This document shows positions 22,914 to 24,881 of a DNA stretch of 24,881 bases, in pieces. The notes beneath the pieces were generated by a model. It was given only the letters and a program-made list of their open reading frames with translations. It made no database searches and had not been told where the DNA came from. Position numbers and translations under genes: made by a program. Origin of the DNA: SZUA-426 sp041666155 (lineage in GTDB: Bacteria; Spirochaetota; Spirochaetia; Treponematales; Breznakiellaceae); contig JBAYHM010000024.1 of assembly GCA_041666155.1 (NCBI GenBank), forward strand, positions 1-24,881. The letters are read 5' to 3'. How positions within the stretch are numbered: position 1 is the first letter of the stretch; each line of letters opens with the position of its first letter.

Positions 22914-23668
22914 GGCGCGGTGACGATCGCTTGGTTCACGGAAACCTGGCTTTGCGCCAAAGCCCTTCCGTCAAGCGTGGCGCCAGTCTCCAGGATAATC
23001 TCGGTTTTGCCTAAGATAATCCCCTTGAACTGGGAAGTCGTTCCCAGGCTTGCTATTCCGGCGACTTGCCAAATGATGTTTTTCGCTTGAGCTCCACCGC
23101 TCAGGATAACCTTAACCGCGCTACTTACGGTGAGTTCTCCGGATATCTGGAAGATCCAGACGTCGCTTATTCCGCCTGAGATCGTGACATCGGTCGGGAT
23201 TACGACGGTAGTGTCCCAAGTATAGAGTCCGTGGGTGAGGGTCAAGCCGCCGATATTGCCGGCGCCCAGGTTGTTGAAATCCGGCGTGGTTCGCGTAGCC
23301 GCGTCGGTGTACGCCGTTTCCATGTCGGAGACGGCCGTGGTCAAATTGATAGGCGTGGGCGGCGCCATGTCGGCCGCGTAGATTTTTCCGGTGACTTGAG
23401 TAGAGGTCGCGTATCCGGTCGCGTCGGTTTGGGAGAAGCCCTGCAAGTACGATTCTGCGGCCGGACTCAAACCGATGTCTCCCGTGACGGCGGAAGTCGG
23501 AACGGTGATGATGGCGGTTTTAGCCAGAATCACGAATCCCGCGGCGCTTCCGAGGTCCACCGGTCCGGAGCCCGCGGCTCCGCCGGATAGCGAGCAAGAT
23601 GCAATCAGTGTTAACCCGAGGATTGTGATTAGCGATAAAAACGTCTTGGAAAGGATTGATTTCTTCAT
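22910..23668 (-). CDS. DUF3494 ice-binding-like lipoprotein
   Basis: A 252-residue surface protein. The hydrophobic signal (about 9-22) ends in LIASC, a lipobox with C25, so it is probably lipid-anchored. The rest (about 36-252) is one DUF3494 beta-solenoid domain. It opens with DLGSAAGFVILAKTAI, then VTGDIGLSPAAESYL, MYTAYTDAA-type helix residues (METAYTDAATR), a DVWIFQISGELTVSSAVKV strand, GGAQAKNIIWQVAG and a final LDGRALAQSQVSVNQAIVT. This family contains bacterial and algal ice-binding proteins, but many members have never been tested on ice and may serve adhesion. AAGGA precedes the ATG. It lies downstream of a paralogue with the same domain and converges on a receiver gene. Confidence 0.93.
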   Translation of the reverse strand: MKKSILSKTFLSLITILGLTLIASCSLSGGAAGSGPVDLGSAAGFVILAKTAIITVPTSAVTGDIGLSPAAESYLQGFSQTDATGYATSTQVTGKIYAADMAPPTPINLTTAVSDMETAYTDAATRTTPDFNNLGAGNIGGLTLTHGLYTWDTTVVIPTDVTISGGISDVWIFQISGELTVSSAVKVILSGGAQAKNIIWQVAGIASLGTTSQFKGIILGKTEIILETGATLDGRALAQSQVSVNQAIVTAP

Positions 23669-23707
23669 ATGTTTTCGTCCTTAGTATGCGTTGCGCGGCG
23701 ATCGTAT

Positions 23708-23747
23708 GGGACAGGCGGTGAGGGGGAATCCCCTCACCGCCTGTCCC
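23708..23747. repeat. 18-bp perfect inverted repeat between the two DUF3494 genes
   Basis: GGGACAGGCGGTGAGGGG and its exact complement flank a 4-base loop (GAAT). A T-rich run (ACTTTTCTTT) follows on the plus strand, which makes it look like a plus-strand intrinsic terminator. Both neighbouring genes, however, run on the minus strand, where the stem is followed by ATACGATCG with no T-tract. It could be an mRNA-stabilising or attenuating hairpin between the two genes, a terminator of antisense transcription, or a copy of a dispersed palindrome. Confidence 0.8.
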
Positions 23748-23778
23748 ACTTTTCTTTACTGGATTTTTTGCATTTTTA

Positions 23779-24881
23779 TCAGTCCGGTTTTGTGACCGCG
23801 TTCTGATCGAGCGTTACCTGGGTCTGTGCCAGCGCCCGTCCTTTCAGCGACGCGCCGGTTTCCATAATGACTTGAGTCTGGCTGAGAATATTTCCTTCTA
23901 TGTGGGAACCCGTGCCGAGAGTCGCGTATCCGGCGACTTGCCAGAAGACGTTCTTCGCCTGCGCTCCGCCGCTCATGATAACGTTGACCGCGCTGCTCAC
24001 GATAAGATTTCCCGACATCTGGAATATCCAAACGTCGTTAGCTCCGCCGTTGAGGGTGATGTTGGTGGTGACGTTGACCGAACTACCCCAATGATACAGG
24101 CCGGGAGCGAACGTCAAGCCGCCGACGGTGCCGGCGCCCAAATCATTGACGGCCGACAAGCTTCTTCCGGCCGCGTCGGTATAGGCGGTTTCCATATCGG
24201 AAATAGCCGTGGTCATATTCGACGGAGTCGGAGGAGTCATATCGGCGGCGTAGATAAAGCCGGTCACTTGCGGCGCGGTTGAATATCCGGTCGCCTTAGT
24301 CTGCGAGAATCCGGTCAGATAGGATTCCGCGGCCGGGCTCAAACCGATGTCGCCGGTGATTGCGGAAGCCGGAATGGTCGTGATCGCCGTCTTGGCCAAG
24401 ATCACGTAATTCCCCGCGGTGCCGAGTCGTACCGGTGCCGGACCTGCCCGTGATGCCTCGGAAATCGTAGTGAAGGTCCATACCTTGTTAGCGACCATCG
24501 CGTTGTTGGCTTGGTCCTTGACGAGGTTTTTAATTGTCGCGGTATAGAGGGTTCCAAACCCAAGAATATCGCTTGGTGTAAATATTGCCGTTTTGTTTGT
24601 TATGTTATAGGTGACATTGCCTACGACGGAAGTTCCGCCGGCTTCAATAGTGAAGTTTGACGGAATCATGGTCGCGATGTCCATCGTTTCACTGAAGGTC
24701 GCGGAAATGTTGTCGTTGACTGAAATATCCGTGCCGCTATTGGAGGGGACAACCGAGACCACTGTGGGCGGGTTTGTATCAAGCGTAGTGCCTGTCGTGA
24801 ATTTCCATTCCACGTCAGCCGCCACACCATTCCCGGCAAGGTCCTTAGCTCCGGTCGTAACGGTCGCGGTATATTCGGTGC
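23779..24881 (-). CDS. Big_5 Ig-like plus DUF3494 ice-binding-like surface protein, N-terminus outside window
   Basis: The frame is open to the right edge, so the N-terminus is missing; the GTG at 24825 is only an internal codon. The visible 366 residues begin with the end of one bacterial Ig-like domain (TEYTATV...KDLAGNGV...VEWKFTTG). A complete second one follows (NPPTVVSVVPSNSGTDISVN ... VWTFTT), the classic Big_5 pattern. The C-terminal domain, from VRLGTAGNYVILAKTAI to the end, is a full DUF3494 domain closely similar to that of the downstream lipoprotein: shared TGDIGLSPAAESYL, METAYTDAA, DVWIFQMSGN, GGAQAKN and GRALAQTQV. Ig repeats typically project a functional tip from the cell surface, so this copy is probably displayed further out. 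Ice binding or adhesion is inference. Confidence 0.92.
   Translation of the reverse strand, partial: TEYTATVTTGAKDLAGNGVAADVEWKFTTGTTLDTNPPTVVSVVPSNSGTDISVNDNISATFSETMDIATMIPSNFTIEAGGTSVVGNVTYNITNKTAIFTPSDILGFGTLYTATIKNLVKDQANNAMVANKVWTFTTISEASRAGPAPVRLGTAGNYVILAKTAITTIPASAITGDIGLSPAAESYLTGFSQTKATGYSTAPQVTGFIYAADMTPPTPSNMTTAISDMETAYTDAAGRSLSAVNDLGAGTVGGLTFAPGLYHWGSSVNVTTNITLNGGANDVWIFQMSGNLIVSSAVNVIMSGGAQAKNVFWQVAGYATLGTGSHIEGNILSQTQVIMETGASLKGRALAQTQVTLDQNAVTKPD

Noticed and set aside
23708..23747. CRISPR-like or insertion-sequence end
   Set aside because: It is a single palindrome with no repeat-spacer series, transposase or target duplication.

Overview
The window is bacterial and almost fully coding: there is no gene-free stretch longer than about 160 bases, and I see no tRNA, rRNA, CRISPR array or insertion sequence. 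A lipobox signal peptide, a membrane chemoreceptor with a large extracytoplasmic sensor and the density of two-component proteins suggest a free-living Gram-negative organism. Spirochaetota would fit this mix of Che proteins, receiver-cyclases, PAS-rich kinases and DUF3494 proteins. That placement is inference from style only; there is no phylogenetic marker here.

Left edge (1-3325, + strand): a secreted beta-rich protein whose C-terminal half resembles the spore coat U/pilin domain, then a small-subunit haem catalase (katA) and, 18 bases later, an alpha/beta hydrolase of the cofactor-free haloperoxidase/perhydrolase group. The last two look like one oxidative-stress unit.

Centre (3350-19831, - strand): thirteen co-directional signalling genes, mostly overlapping by 4-8 bases or separated by a few bases. 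In transcription order: single-domain receiver, chemoreceptor (MCP), CheW, CheR with TPR tail, CheW, CheA with CheW and receiver domains, CheB, receiver-HD-GYP (c-di-GMP phosphodiesterase), a 1005-residue receiver-multi-PAS histidine kinase, CheY-like receiver, receiver-histidine kinase, receiver-adenylate cyclase, and a receiver protein with a decayed HD-GYP domain. A complete receptor/adaptation/kinase core is therefore joined to c-di-GMP- and cAMP-related outputs and to two extra soluble kinases. No flagellar, CheC, CheD or CheZ gene is present. I read it as an 'alternative cellular function' chemosensory operon controlling second messengers. It carries nine receiver domains against three histidine phosphodonors.

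Right of that (19975-22394, - strand): a PAS3-HisKA_3 sensor kinase and a NarL/FixJ-type LuxR regulator, overlapping by 4 bases, with a good sigma-70-like promoter and a hairpin terminator. Divergent from it is a single-domain receiver (22554-22913, +). All three genes start with TTG.

Right edge (22910-24881, - strand): two tandem DUF3494 (ice-binding-like) proteins, one a predicted lipoprotein and the other preceded by bacterial Ig-like (Big_5) repeats and cut by the window end. An 18-bp perfect inverted repeat lies between them.
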